DNA from: Drosophila miranda
Lineage: Eukaryota > Arthropoda > Insecta > Diptera > Drosophilidae
DNA length: 64,000 nt
Reading direction: 5' to 3'
Assembly: GCF_003369915.1 (NCBI RefSeq)
Contig: NW_022881614.1
Coordinates: forward strand, 23,104,336-23,168,335
Shown here: positions 52,401-64,000 of the stretch, piece by piece
How positions within the stretch are numbered: position 1 is the stretch's first letter
How the letters are laid out: each line of letters begins with the position of its first letter
Translations under genes and position numbers: made by a program
Notes under the pieces: generated by a model
Database searches by the model: none
What the model saw: the letters and a program-made list of their open reading frames with translations, nothing else
Told to the model about the DNA's origin: nothing

Positions 52401-55400
52401 CGACTGGCGTGTGTTTGTCTGCCGGAGATTTATGGACTCCTCCATCTGCTTTTTGCGGGCCTCGTCCAGGGCTTGTACTTTTCCTGTCAGCGCTGGCAGC
52501 TCTGCCCTCAGGGAGCCAATCTCTTCGTTTTGTTTCTTGCTAAGTTCCCTTTCAGCCGTGAGCTGCTTGGCCAGGCTCTCGCGCTCTGTCTGAATCCGCT
52601 TGAACTCCTCTGGATTGCGATTGCTCTTCTCCACCAAGACATTGGCTCGCTGACGCCATTTGACGGCCTCGGTGCGCAGCGAGGTGTTCTCCAAATTGAG
52701 TTCTTCGATCTTCGATGTTAGCTTCTTGTTGCCGCATTGAAGCGGGAACAGTTCCTTTTCCAAACTCTGGATGCGGCTAGTCAGCTCCGTCACGCGCTGT
52801 GTGAGACTGTTTCGCTCCTCTCGCAGGATGCGATTTCTATCTGTGATGGCGTTCAGGGTCTCGATCTTGCGCAACACCTCGGCGTGCTTAGAGGTCGAAA
52901 CCACGTTGGTCTGGTTCCTGGAGCGTTCCTGGTTTAGACAGGCATTCAGCTCGTCCACCTTCTTCTGCTGAATGGTGAGATCCGACGCTAGGCGTGCATT
53001 CTCAGCCTTTACAATGTCCAGCTTTGCCACACATAGATCCTTCTCGTGGCGCAGGAACTTAATGATCTTCAGAAGCTGCTCGTTGCTGCGGATCTCTTCT
53101 ACAGCCATGCCGGAAATGTTGAGACTTTGGTCGGCATCCATAGCCAGAGATTCGTTAAGAATGGAGCTGTTCTGACCCTGACCCGAACCCGACTGACTCA
53201 AGGCCGTCAGCTTTGTGGCCAGTGCTTCAATCTGATCGTGCAAAGTCGCATTCAGAGCATTCAAGTCGGCCACGCGCCTGTCCGACTCCTCTTTCTCCTT
53301 CTCCAGAAGGCTCTGGGCCTCGGCGTTCGACTTGACCAGCGCGTCGTGGGCGGCCTGCAGCGATTCCCGTCCCGTCTTCAGCTGGTTTAGCTCGTCCCTC
53401 AATTTGAAGTTGTCAGTCTTCAGACTGGTAACGTCTTGGATGTCGGTAGAGTGCAAGACCATTTCGTGGGCATACTTTACTTCCACTTCGTGCAGCGACT
53501 CGGCCAGCGTCGTGTTCTCAGATTGCAGAGTTCGGATTGTGCGACCCGATTCGGTGAGCTTCTCAAGAACAGTCTTCAGCTCATCCTGGGAGGCCTTGAC
53601 CTGATCTGTCTGGTTTATGGTCCTGCTCTGTTCGGTGACATTCGAGAGCATGGCCTCGGCCTCCAGTTCGTCGATGCGTGCCCTGAGCTCGCCCTCGGCG
53701 TTCTTCCATTTCTTCATCTCATCCTCGTGATTGGCCACCATCTCGGAGTGCAGCTCGTGCAGGCGCTTGACTTCGGCCTCGGCAGTCTGTGACATCTTGT
53801 AGAACTGCTCGCCATGCGCCCGCAACGAGGCCAGCTCCTTCTTGAGCGATTCAATCTCAACCGCAGCCTGGTTGTACTTGAGCTCGAATTCTCGGGCCCT
53901 TTTGTTGGCTGCCGTTACGGGATTCTCATTCATCGAGGGCGTCAGGCTCTCCTGCAGTTTCTTGCTCAGATCGTTCACCTGAATCGTCTTTTGGGCAAGC
54001 TCCTCGCGGACACTTACGAGCTCTGCTTTCCACTTCTCGGCTTGCTGCTTCTCTTCGTCCTTCAGCTTGATGGCAGTCTCGGTTTGGCGCTTGAACTCGG
54101 TGACAGTCTCTTGGAATTTTTCCTGCTCCTCCTGCTGGTGACGTCGCTGGGCAGCCAGCTCTCGAGCTGCATCACCTAGCCGCTGCTCGAGGCGCAAGCG
54201 TCCCTCAGTCTCAGATCTCTCGAGGTTGAACTTGATAAACTCCAAATTGTTGAGCAAAAGCGACTGGCTTTGGTGATCCCGACGGAAGCTCTCCTTCTCG
54301 ATCTGCAGACGGGCGGACGTGTCCTTTAAAGAGCGGTTCTCTTGCCGCAGATTGTAGGCCTCTGCTTCGGCGGCAGCCGACTTTTTCTGGGCCGCCAGTG
54401 TTTCATCCTTGAGTAGGAAGCTGGTCTGCTCGTGCTTGATGATAGTCTTTTCGTAGTTCCTGTTTCGATCCTCAAGGGCCGATATCTGATTTTTGAACGC
54501 CTCAATGTTCCTGTTAAGTATATCGATCTGCTCTTTCTGGAAATCGGTGGCATTCAGCAGCTTGCAGTTGTTGGATGTCAGCTCGCGAACTTCCTTGCGC
54601 ATCGAATCGAACTGTTCCTGGGCCAGAGCGTCGTTCTTTCGCTTCTCGCTAGTGTAGTATTCGTAATTCTCCTTAAGCGATGCGTATTTGTTGCTCTCCT
54701 CCACCAACTGCTTCTCCAGACTGTGTATGCGCTGCTCCAGCTTCCCGACCTCTTCCTTAGTGTGTTCGCTAGATTCGCTAACATCCATATCCGCAGACGA
54801 ATCATCCAGATTGACGGTCTGACGACCCTGTCTCTTTTGGGCAGCAAAGAAATACTTCTGGTAGCGCTCACACTTGGAGCTTAAAAGATTATGCGCATTG
54901 TTCTTCTCCGTGAGCTGCTCCTCCAGCAGGGAACATCTTTCTTGGGCCCTCTTGCCACGCTCTTTGTCCATTTGCAACATTTCCGTATTCCTTTCTTTTT
55001 CTTGCTCATCCATTGTCTGCGCTAGCTGGTGCGTCAACTGCAAGAGTTTCTGGTTCTGTGCCTGCAATTCGACGATCGAATCAAAGGTGACTAGCTGATC
55101 GGTAATGACGTCAAAATTGTTTGATTGGCTCGTGCTATCTCCCGACCTGTTGCGATTTACGTGGGGGACTCCTGCACGCAGGCAATTCAGCTCATCCAGC
55201 AGCGAGCACACCTGCCGGCCGAGGTCCTTCGTGGATTTTTCCAGCAGATGGTTCTTCTTTGTGATGGATTTCAAGTCGAAGGTTACCGTCTCCAGTGTCT
55301 CCTCTAGGCATTGTTTCTTTTCAAATAGTGCATCCCGCTCCGGGATTATATGGTCGTAGGCTTCTTTCAAATTTTCGAAATCAATACGCAGCTGCTCAAT

Positions 55401-56748
55401 CTCAGGGACACGCTCTTGGATCTCCTTATACATGGACTCGATGTGCAGCTTCATTTTGGACTTATCGAGATTCGCTAGCTCCAGCTCGTCGAGGGCCTTG
55501 ACATACTTCAAGTACAGTTCGGTGATCGTGAAGTCGGGATGGATAACCCGACTGGCAACAGCCGCACTCGGAGACAACTTGCAGATTGCCTCCTCCAGAC
55601 CTCGACCCTTGGACTGAGCCAGTAAGCGATTTGCTTCGGAGATTTCCCTTCTTAAATCCGTTATTGTTGCATCGCGTTCTGCTAGCTCAGAGCTGTGCTG
55701 CTGCTTTGTGGAACTCAGCTCGGCCTCTACCTTGTCGAGCTGCTCAGTCACTTCGCTCAGCATGCGCTTCATCTCGGCGATGCCCTGCAATAGCTCGTTC
55801 TTGTCCGCCTGATTCTGATCCTCTGTGCTCTTGTAAATTTCAAAGAGCCTGTTCTTGGCATCGAGCTCGTTCTTTAACATGGCAACGTACTTTTCTGATG
55901 CCATGGACTGCTTGTAGGCGTTGCTGGTCAACTCCCTTATCTTCTCGTTCAACTGGCCAACGGCCTCCACGACCTGGGCATGCTCGGCCTGTAGTATTTG
56001 AAGTGCATCGCACTTCAGACTCAGACTGTTCTCCATCTGGATTGTGTTCAGGGAGTTCTCTCTGCGGATGTTCTGCAGCTCGCTGTTGTTGCGGTTAAGA
56101 TCGCTGTTGAGCAACCGAATCTCATTTTGCAGCATGATACGCTCGTTCTCGATACGCTGCTCCTTCGTCTGTAGAGCCACCTCTTTGCTTTGGATCTCGT
56201 CTACGCGCGCAATGGCTTCGTATTTGGCAGAGATGGCGTTGCTCAACTGCTGACGGTAGCTGTGCAGATCCTCTTTCAGACGTTCTAGCTCTGCATTCTG
56301 ACGTTCTATCAACGTCAATAGCGAGTCACGCTCCTCAATTATACTGTTCTTCTTCTGCCTGAAGGAGGACGCGATCTGCTCGTTGCTTCGGACGGTCTCC
56401 AGCAGATGATCACGCTCTGCGGAAACTTGGTCCAGCTGGGTGCGCAGCTCATTAACATTTTGATCGAAATTCGACAACTTCACCTTATAATCCTCGACCG
56501 CGTTCTGCAACTCCTCCCGCTGTTGTTCAGATTCGGCTAAGGAGAAAAAGATTTAATGGAAATTAACATATGCTTGTATAGCTGCTAAACAACTCACTGA
56601 GCCGGTGGGCAGCAGCGCGTTCTTTGCAATATTCCCCGAAGAACTGGTCGATATATGACTGCAGTTTTGTCTGCATGCCGGCTGGCAATTGCTCCAGCTC
56701 GTCCCGAGCAAACACATTTTCTAATCTCTGTGGACCACTGAGATCCAT
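49432..56748 (-). CDS. Mtor: Megator (TPR homologue, nuclear pore basket)
   Basis: Coiled-coil nuclear-basket nucleoporin and spindle-matrix protein. Exons (complement): 56598..56748, 50419..56536, 50099..50364, 49921..50039, 49432..49710 = 6933 nt, 2310 aa, all phases consistent. The first exon encodes MDLSGPQRLENVF...EYCKERAAAHRL (50 residues). The 6.1-kb second exon encodes heptad-rich coiled coil to about residue 1560 (TPR-like blocks FTITELYLKYVKAL, SIVELQAQNQKLL), then a Ser/Thr/Ala/Pro-rich region. An acidic stretch (DSDDEDVVLADADDGP) follows. The last exon is rich in Arg/Gly/Asn (NNNRRVRGARGN, RGARTRGPRSRRPP). Length fits the fly protein. Two more first-exon-like copies lie upstream in the tandem duplication. 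Confidence 0.97.
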
Positions 56749-57200
56749 GCTGACGACTATTTTACTAACTTTTATTAGTTAGATTTATTGAAAAAAATTT
56801 TTAAGCGCAAAAACAAAAAAATAAACTCCGCTCGCGTCTGTCAAATTTCAGTGTAACCCCCGCAGCAGAAAAATAGCAAAACTCGTAGCCATTGTGCAAA
56901 AAGCCGGAAAGACGCTATATAAAGGCAATATAAATGCATTCTTATGAATAAATATTAAAACAAAAATGCATACGTATGCTAGTAGGCATTGCCTACGCAT
57001 ATGCACTAACTTTAACCGACTCTGAATTGATTTTGGCTATATCATCCATTTTTGTTGAGACACACAGCCACAGACTTTTGGCTAGCCGCCAGCAAACCTC
57101 CCTCCAGTGCTTTGCAAATTCGAACACAATGTCATCGGCAACCATTGTAAATGTTTAAACATATAATATGCATTCTCGTTTTTCCGAATTCTACACTTAC

Positions 57201-57351
57201 CTAAACGATTAGCGGCTGCACGATTCTTGCAGTACTCATCTGCAAACTTTTCAATGTACCCCGACAACTTCTTTTGCAAGTTATCCGGCACGAGATTTAA
57301 CTCGTCGGGTTCAAGTATGTGGTCCAACGATTGTGGACCGCACAGATCCAT
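57201..57351 (-). CDS. Mtor-like first coding exon, copy A
   Basis: 151 nt, the same length as the Mtor first exon. ATG at 57351; encodes MDLCGPQSLDHILEPDEL...EYCKNRAAANRL and ends in phase 1 at a strong donor (GTAAGT). About half of its residues equal those of the Mtor exon, and the conserved ones include GPQ, the YI-F-EYCK core and RAAA-RL. Splicing to the Mtor acceptor at 56536 would keep the frame. No second exon of its own is present. Either an alternative Mtor start or a surviving fragment of an old duplication. Confidence 0.65.
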
Positions 57352-57469
57352 TTTCGCAGTGGATGTTTGTTTAATAAATGCACTCAAACTATACTTTTTT
57401 AATGGAAAATAAATAAAATTATCTTTGTGACAAGGCGGACAGCGAAAAATGGAGTGACCATCAGAAACA

Positions 57470-57830
57470 TATCGAAATATGCCGTGTTACCATCAGAAAT
57501 ATACCAAAATACGTCTTATTTTAAAAATATCCCGTAAATATACTGACGAATTCAAGTTCAATTTTACATATTCCTAGCAATATATCACATTTAGCCATGC
57601 CCACATAATTTTTTACGATTCATGAATAATTTTTCTACTTGACTGGCCTATTTTAAACACCTGCTTTTATTGGATTTCTATATAACGTTTAAAATGAAAT
57701 TTAATAGATTGATGAAATTGACAAAATATACCATTATATACCGATATACCGTAAATATACCGTCGGTTCAATTTTGACCTCAAAATATACCGAAAAGTAT
57801 TACAAATACCGTAAACGGTCGATACTCGTG
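57470..57830 (-). repeat. AT-rich dispersed repeat in unit A
   Basis: Reverse-complement relative of the repeat at 46.06-46.54 kb, with several AAAATATACC / ATATACCGTAAATATACC words. Lies directly upstream of the Mtor-like exon copy A. Confidence 0.75.
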
Positions 57831-58350
57831 ATTGCAGTGCTGTAAAATGTAAAACGCTAAAGTGACTATCTGGCAGCACTAATTTCCGCGCCAAATTCAA
57901 AATCTTTGAGTTTCTTATGAAACTTGAATGTTTCTTGGACATAGATACGTTATCCAACTGATGGGTTGTAAATAGAGCTCTTGTGTTGCCTTCTGATGAA
58001 GTCCACTGTCTAAGTAAATCATACCTACCGCAGTTGCTGTTGCAAGCATTGCACACAACTAAAGCAGCCCCTTACATAACAGAATGGTAAAGGCGTTAAG
58101 CCAGCAGACAGCCATCAATGTGTGTACTTCATTCAGCCTGGCCCCGGACCAACGTGTGCCGGGCTTCATCTGCGATAAGAGAGTCGAGTCTCGAACTGCA
58201 CCTACCTGGGCGAGCAGCATGCACTGGGAGAAACCTCCACGACGAAGGTGGACGGAATAACTGGTTTGATGCTGCGTCCCGCAACATCGTTTCTGGCAAT
58301 CCACCAGCGATCTGCTTATCAATAATTTGTTTTTCTCCTTTTTCTGCATT

Positions 58351-58782
58351 TAGGCAGAGATTCGCTGACGATAGCAGCTCAAGTGTCACACGCCCACATT
58401 TTTGGAAAAGTCGATCCTCGCTTGGACTGCGGACCGCGGACCACGGACCGCGCACCGATCTGGGCAATCAGCTCCAACTGCGGCTATTTGCACATACGCC
58501 ACGCCAATAAACTTGTACCCACCACCGAGGCACGCTTTGATCCTCATTCTCGGTCTTCATCTTGAGTCTCATCCTCAGTTTTTGGTCTTTAGTCTCGAAG
58601 GCGGTCGGCACACGCTTGCGTTCGGTTTCTCCCCTCCGCTTTTGGCCTTTTCTTTCGTTTGCCTGGCTTGGCCCCTATGCGCATAAATCCACGCGGAGCC
58701 ACGGATCCGAGGTTGAGGCCGAAGCCGAAGCGAGCGCCGGCGGCAATTATCGCGATATGATAAACAAATATTTTGCATCTAA
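58351..58782 (+). other. Possible non-coding exon, unit A (repeated at 61928-62356)
   Basis: Preceded by a good acceptor (CTTTTTCTGCATTTAG) and followed by a good donor (AAG|GTAAGAAG) on the plus strand; both are kept in unit B. The interval has no long conserved frame that I trust, so if it is an exon it is likely untranslated. Low confidence. Confidence 0.25.
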
Positions 58783-60339
58783 GGTAAGAAGCAAGAGGCA
58801 TTCCCGGCATTCTGGCGCTTAATTATGAACTCTGTTTGCACTGTGGATGGGGCTGCCATTGGGGGCTGTGCTGGCATTGGGCATATACGCGTGGCCTCAC
58901 TCGGACTCGACTCTCTTCTTCTGGGAGGGTTGTCTTTTGGGCTTGGCTGGGCCGCTGCCAGCAGTTGTTGCAATATGCAATTTAGAAGCTTATCTCCAGC
59001 GGGATACCAATCGCTTGGCCGTAACCCCCACGAGAGTGTGTGGAGAGTGAGATGGGAAATAAATATGGCTCTATTTTAGAGACTGAGTTGAGAAAGATGT
59101 GGGGGAATGGGAAAAATCACTAAGAGAAAACTAAATGGGATACTAATTTCGATAGAAATATCAAAATCTCTGCCAATTAGACCCCCTGGTTGGGCCATAT
59201 AACACCCTTCCCCAGAGGTTCCGCACCTTAAAATATTTGCATACGCTTCTATGGGTGTATGGGTGAGAGCCCATGCACGTGTATCTGTGGACAGCATACA
59301 CACACATATACAGAGCGACATTGGAGCCTCCACCAATTGAAACAAACCAAATGCAAAGTCGTCTCTCCCACAACAAATGGAACGGGAAACAGGTTTCCAC
59401 CTCGGAAAGTGAGACTCAGAGCCAGGCCAAAGCAAAGACTCTGACTCTGGCTGGAGAGGGGCTCCAAGTCAAAGGTAAGAGCCAAAGCCATAGCCGGAGC
59501 CAGAGAGGGAGAGAGAGTTAGAGAGAGAGAGAACAAACGAACGAACGAATATTAAATAAAGTTTGCTTCATTCGATTCAAAAGAACTTGCCGCTCTGTCT
59601 CTTGCTCTGGGAGATCGACTTCGCCTGGCCACTGCCACTGCCACTTGCCTCTGACTCCGACTCCCGACTCCCGACGCTGTCTCTGCCTCGTTCCGCTTTG
59701 CTGAGCAGCTGCCACTCTCTGGTCGCTCCGGCTCTGGGCCAAGACTGCGCGAAAGGTTTTGCTCGTGCGCTTTTAGCTTTTCGCTTTTTGGCCTTATGCA
59801 TCGATACCGACTGAGGCATAGACAGAGGCACCGACCCGACATCCACATCCACATCCACATCGAAATCGCAGCGGGTTCACCTCTGAGAGAGCGTCGGGCA
59901 GTGGCAGAGTTTAGTTGGTTTGCGGTTCGTCATCAGCGTGGTTCATGTGGCTCTAGCTTTAGCTCTGTCTCAAGCTCCGTTTCCATTGACATCGGCATCG
60001 CAATCGCAATCTCGGTCCACGGCTCCGTCTCCGGTTATAATCATAAATATATCTACATACAGACTGGCCTGGCCGCTGGCTCTATACCAGAGATCGGTGC
60101 GAGTATATAGGCCCAGTTTTGTTGTAGTGCTGTGCATTTTCCCAAGAGTGCGATTGTATCTGTATTTTTCGGTTTGTGAAATGCTGAAGCCCTTGATTTT
60201 AAGCAACAGATACGCTCATTAGTCGCGTCCCCTCAGAAGCTTGCGATCTGAAACGCGTTTGTCAGGCCAAATCTTGGCTATGACCTCCGTGTGAGCTCCG
60301 AAAGTTGTGTACCGATTCGCGAGTGCCCAGAGTGCGAAA

Positions 60340-60381
60340 ATGTCCAAGCCATTAGCCGATCGCAGCATTGCGAAATCTTAG
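60340..60381 (+). pseudogene. Orphan copy of the possible first exon in unit A
   Basis: Thirteen codons (MSKPLADRSIAKS) and a stop. Compared with unit B the splice donor is changed at two bases, so it could not be spliced at that site. Confidence 0.3.
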
Positions 60382-60808
60382 ACCAAATGTGGGTTAGGGT
60401 CTGAACCAGAAACACAACCAAATCCGACAGCGAAAAGACACAGAATTAACACAGACGGACAGAGGCCGACAGACAGACCCTGTGACTGCCATCAGTGGCG
60501 ACAACAACGTATGAGTAGATTTATGGTTGGAACTGTAACTGCAATATAAATGCTTTCTTATGAATAAATATTAAAACAAAAATGCATACGTAGGCATTGC
60601 CTACGCATATGCACTAACTTTAACCGACTCTGAATTGATTTTGGCTATATCATCCATTTTTGTTGAGACACACAGCCACAGACTTTTGGCTAGCCGCCAG
60701 CAAACCTCCCTCCAGTGCTTTGCAAATTCGAACACAATGTCATCGGCAACCATTGTAAATGTTTAAACATATAATATGCATTCTCGTTTTTCCGAATTCT
60801 ACACTTAC

Positions 60809-60959
60809 CTAAACGATTAGCCGCTGCACGATTCTTGCAGTACTCATCTGCAAACTTTTCAATGTACCCCGACAACTTCTTTTGCAAGTTATCCGGCACG
60901 AGATTTAACTCGTCGGGTTCAAGTATGTGGTCCAACGATTGTGGACCGCACAGATCCAT
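60809..60959 (-). CDS. Mtor-like first coding exon, copy B
   Basis: Differs from copy A by one base in the coding part (third position of an alanine codon), so the 50 residues are identical; same donor and phase. It is 3.6 kb farther from Mtor and would have to splice past copy A. Younger than the split between copy A and the Mtor exon. Confidence 0.6.
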
Positions 60960-61089
60960 TTTTGCAGTGGATGTTTGTTTAATAAATGAACTCAAACTAT
61001 AATTTTTTAATGGAAAATATATAAAATTATCTTTGTGACAAGGCGGACAGCGAAAAATGGAGTGACCATCAGAAACATATCGAAATATG

Positions 61090-61440
61090 CCGTGTTACCA
61101 TCAGAAATATACCAAAATACAACGTCTTATTTTAAAAATATCCCGTAAATATACTGACGAATTCAAGTTCAATTTTACATATTCCTAGCAATATATCACA
61201 TTTAGCCATGCCCACATAATTTTTTACGATTCATGAATAATTTTTCTACTTGACTGGCCTATTTTAAACACCTGCTTTTATTGGATTTCTATATAACGTT
61301 TAAAATGAAATTTAATAGATTGATGAAATTGACAAAATATACCATTATATACCGATATACCGTAAATATACCGTCGGTTCAATTTTGACCTCAAAATATA
61401 CCGAAAAGTATTACAAATACCGTAAACGGTCGATACTCGT
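61090..61440 (-). repeat. AT-rich dispersed repeat in unit B
   Basis: Same as the copy at 57470-57830, duplicated together with unit B. Confidence 0.75.
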
Positions 61441-63913
61441 GATTGCAGTGTTGTAAAATGTAAAACGCTACAGTGACTATCTGGCAGCACTAATTTCCGC
61501 GCCAAATTCAAAATCTTTGAGTTTCTTATGAAACTTAAATGTTTCTTGGACATAGATACGTTATCCAACTGATGGGTTGTAAATAGAGCTCTTGTGTTGC
61601 CTTCTGATGAAGTACACTGTCTAAGTAAATCATACCTACCGCAGTTGCTGTTGCAAGCATTGCAAGACGTTAAGCCAGCAGACAGCCATCAATGTATGTA
61701 CTTCATTCAGCCTGGCCCCGGACCAACGTGTGCCGGGCTTCATCTGCGATAAGAGAGTCGAGTCTCGAACTGCACCTACCTGGGCGAGCAGCATGCACTG
61801 GGAGAAACCTCCACGACGAAGGTGGACGGAATAACTGGTTTGATGCTGCGTCCCGCAACATCGTTTCTGGCAGTGCACCAGCGATCTGCTTATCAATAAT
61901 TTGTTTTTCTCCTTTTTCTGCATTTAGGCAGAGATTCGCTGACGATAGCAGCTCAAGTGTCACACGCCCACATTTTTGGAAAAGTCGATCCTCGCTTGGA
62001 CTGCGGACCGCGGACCACGGACCGCGCACCGATCTGGGCAATCAGCTCCAACTGCGGCTATTTGCACATACGCCACGCCAATAAACTTGTACCCACCACC
62101 GAGGCACGCTTTGATCCTCATTCTCGGTCTTCATCTTGAGTCTCATCCTCAGTTTTTGGTCTTTAGTCTCGAAGGCGGTCGGCACACGCTTGCGTTCGGT
62201 TTCTCCCCTCCGCTTTTGGCCTTTTCTTTCGTTTGCCTGGCTTGGCCCCTATGCGCATAAATCCACGCGGAGCCACGGATCCGAGGCTGAGGCCGAAGCC
62301 GAAGCGAGCGCCGGCGGCAATTATCGCGATATGATAAACAAATATTTTGCATCTAAGGTAAGAAGCAAGAGGCATTCCCGGCATTCTGGCGCTTAATTAT
62401 GAACTCTGTTTGCACTGTGGATGGGGCTGGCATTGGGGGCTGTGCTGGCATTGGGCATATACGCGTGGCCTCACTCGTACTCGACTCTCTTCTTCTGGGA
62501 GGTTTGTCTTTTGGGCTTGGCTGGGCCGCTGCCAGCAGTTGTTGCAATATGCAATTTAGAAGCTTATCTCCAGCGGGCTACCAATCGCTTGGCCGTAACC
62601 CCCACGAGAGTGTGTGGAGAGTGAGATGGGAAATAAATATGGCTCTATTTTAGAGACTGAGTTGAGAAAGATGTGGGGGAATGGGAAAAATATCTAAGAG
62701 AAAACTAAATGGGATACTAATTTTGATAGAAATATCAAAATCTCTGCCAATTAGACCCCCTGGTTGGGCCATATAACACCCTTCCCCAGAGGTTCCGCAC
62801 ATTAAAATATTTGCATACGCTTCTATGGGTGTATGGGTGAGAGCCCATGCACGTGTATCTGTGGACAGCATACACACACATATACAGAGCGACATTGGAG
62901 CCTCCACCAATTGAAACAAACCAAATGCAAAGTCGTCTCTCCCACAACAAATGGAACGGGAAACAGGTTTCCACCTCGGAAAGTGAGACTCAGAGCCAGG
63001 CCAAAGCAAAGACTCTGACTCTGGCTGGAGAGGGGCTCCAATTCAAAGGTAAGAGCCAAAGCCATAGCCGGAGCCAGAGAGGGAGAGAGAGTTAGAGAGA
63101 GACAGAACAAACGAACGAACGAATATTAAATAAAGTTTGCTTCATTCGATTCAAAAGAACTTGCCGCTCTGTCTCTTGCTCTGGGAGATCGACTTCGCCT
63201 GGCCACTGCCACTGCCACTTGCCTCTGACTCCGACTCCCGACTCCCGACGCTGTCTCTGCCTCGTTCCGCTTTGCTGAGCAGCTGCCACTCTCTGGTCGC
63301 TCCGGCTCTGGGCCAAGACTGCGCGAAAGGTTTTGCTCGTGCGCTTTTAGCTTTTCGCTTTTTGGCCTTATGCATCGATACCGACTGAGGCATAGACAGA
63401 GGCACCGACCCGACATCCACATCCACATCCACATCGAAATCGCAGCGGGTTCACCTCTGAGAGAGCGTCGGGCAGTGGCAGAGTTTAGTTGGTTTGCGGT
63501 TCGTCATCAGCGTGGTTCATGTGGCTCTAGCTTTAGCTCTGTCTCAAGCTCCGTTTCCATTGACATCGGCATCGCAATCGCAATCTCGGTCCACGGCTCC
63601 GTCTCCGGTTATAATCATAAATATATCTACATACAGCCTGGCCTGGCCGCTGGCTCTATACCAGAGATCGGTGCGAGTATATAGGCCCAGTTTTGTTGTA
63701 GTGCTGTGCATTTTCCCAAGAGTGCGATTGTATCTGTATTTTTCGGTTTGTGAAATGCTGAAGCCCTTGATTTTAAGCAACAGATACGCTCATTAGTCGC
63801 GTCCCCTCAGAAGCTTGCGATCTGAAACGCGTTTGTCAGGCCAAATCTTGGCTATGACCTCCGTGTGAGCTCCGAAAGTTGTGTACCGATTCGCGAGTGC
63901 CCAGAGTGCGAAA

Positions 63914-63941
63914 ATGTCCAAGCCATTAGCCGATCGCAGCA
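63914..63941 (+). CDS. Possible first coding exon of a gene beyond the right edge
   Basis: ATG followed by nine codons (MSKPLADRS plus one base) and a GTGAGA donor. A TATATAG word lies about 235 bp upstream (63678). In unit A the matching site (60340-60381) has lost the donor (GCATTGCGA instead of GCAGTGAGA) and reads into a stop after 13 codons. This suggests that unit B is joined to the real gene and unit A is an orphan 5' end. I do not recognise the protein. Confidence 0.35.
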
Positions 63942-64000
63942 GTGAGAAATCTTAGACCAAATGTGGGTTAGGGTCTGAACCAGAAACACAACCAAATCCG

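Larger units (their letters stand above)
56935..60540. repeat. Tandem duplication, unit A (~3.6 kb)
   Basis: From GCAATATAAATGC at 56935 to 60540. The following unit starts with the same word at 60541. Offset is 3606 bp at the left, 3608 at the exon and 3574 from about 58090 on, because unit A has some 33 extra bases around 58055-58085. Identity is high throughout. It contains a Mtor-like exon, the AT-rich dispersed repeat, a stretch with an acceptor/donor-bounded segment (58351-58782) and the 5' end of a possible plus-strand gene. Confidence 0.95.
60541..64000. repeat. Tandem duplication, unit B (cut by the window edge)
   Basis: Repeats unit A from its start to the position equivalent to 60426, where the window ends. 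Scattered single-base differences only. Whether a third copy follows cannot be seen. Confidence 0.95.

Noticed and set aside
50337..56253. Many plus-strand open frames of 60-300 codons opposite Mtor
   Set aside because: They are antisense shadows of the 6.1-kb coding exon, Leu-rich because the sense strand is rich in Glu/Gln codons, and have no splice or family support.
58118..58510. 130-codon plus-strand frame in the tandem units (and 61692-62084)
   Set aside because: Crosses a likely splice acceptor and has no family resemblance; both strands are open here because of composition.

Overview
The window is nuclear DNA from a Drosophila species. The proteins are fly orthologues with short GT-AG introns, and the intergenic DNA is rich in microsatellites and fly-type transposable elements. 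The recognisable genes (membralin, SP2353, casp, CG8399, RpS23, Mtor) all belong, as far as I recall, to Muller element C (D. melanogaster 2R) but lie at separate places there. Repeats with a GTCY tract next to a conserved core, plus this shuffled order, suggest an obscura-group species. That species assignment is an inference.

Layout. At 1-2.3 kb is the 5' part of a membralin (TMEM259) gene on the minus strand, running off the left edge. At 4.5-11.45 kb is the complete coding region of SP2353 on the minus strand, a secreted EGF/laminin-G protein with 13 coding exons and 1396 aa. At 11.5-21.7 kb is a gene-poor stretch with three copies of an interspersed repeat. At 21.8-23.1 kb (minus) is a small secreted C16orf89/DUF4735-like gene. 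At 23.6-26.7 kb (plus) is casp (FAF1 homologue, 13 exons, 706 aa), convergent with a reeler/DOMON/cytochrome b561 gene (CG8399-like) at 27.3-29.7 kb. At 34.3-43.7 kb is a full-length but broken gypsy-type LTR retrotransposon, read right to left, with ~1.86-kb LTRs, a 4-bp target duplication and a tRNA-Lys primer site. At 46-48.1 kb is an AT-rich dispersed repeat, then a hAT relic whose right end stops just before the RpS23 promoter. RpS23 (48.15-49.24 kb, plus) is convergent with Mtor (49.4-56.7 kb, minus; nuclear-pore TPR/Megator, 2310 aa). From 56.9 kb to the right edge there are two tandem copies of a ~3.6-kb unit. Each carries a diverged version of the Mtor first coding exon with the same length and splice phase as the real one, plus the 5' end of a possible plus-strand gene.

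Exons were assembled by hand from splice signals, reading frame and expected protein similarity. For SP2353, casp, CG8399, RpS23 and Mtor the joined lengths are exact multiples of three. Two genes have an unexplained one-base phase conflict (membralin exon 1/2; C16orf89-like exon 3/4).

The observations I would follow up first are the possible alternative N-termini of Mtor, the hAT terminus with DRE-like sites at the RpS23 start, and the RING-H2-like finger at the start of the retrotransposon Gag.
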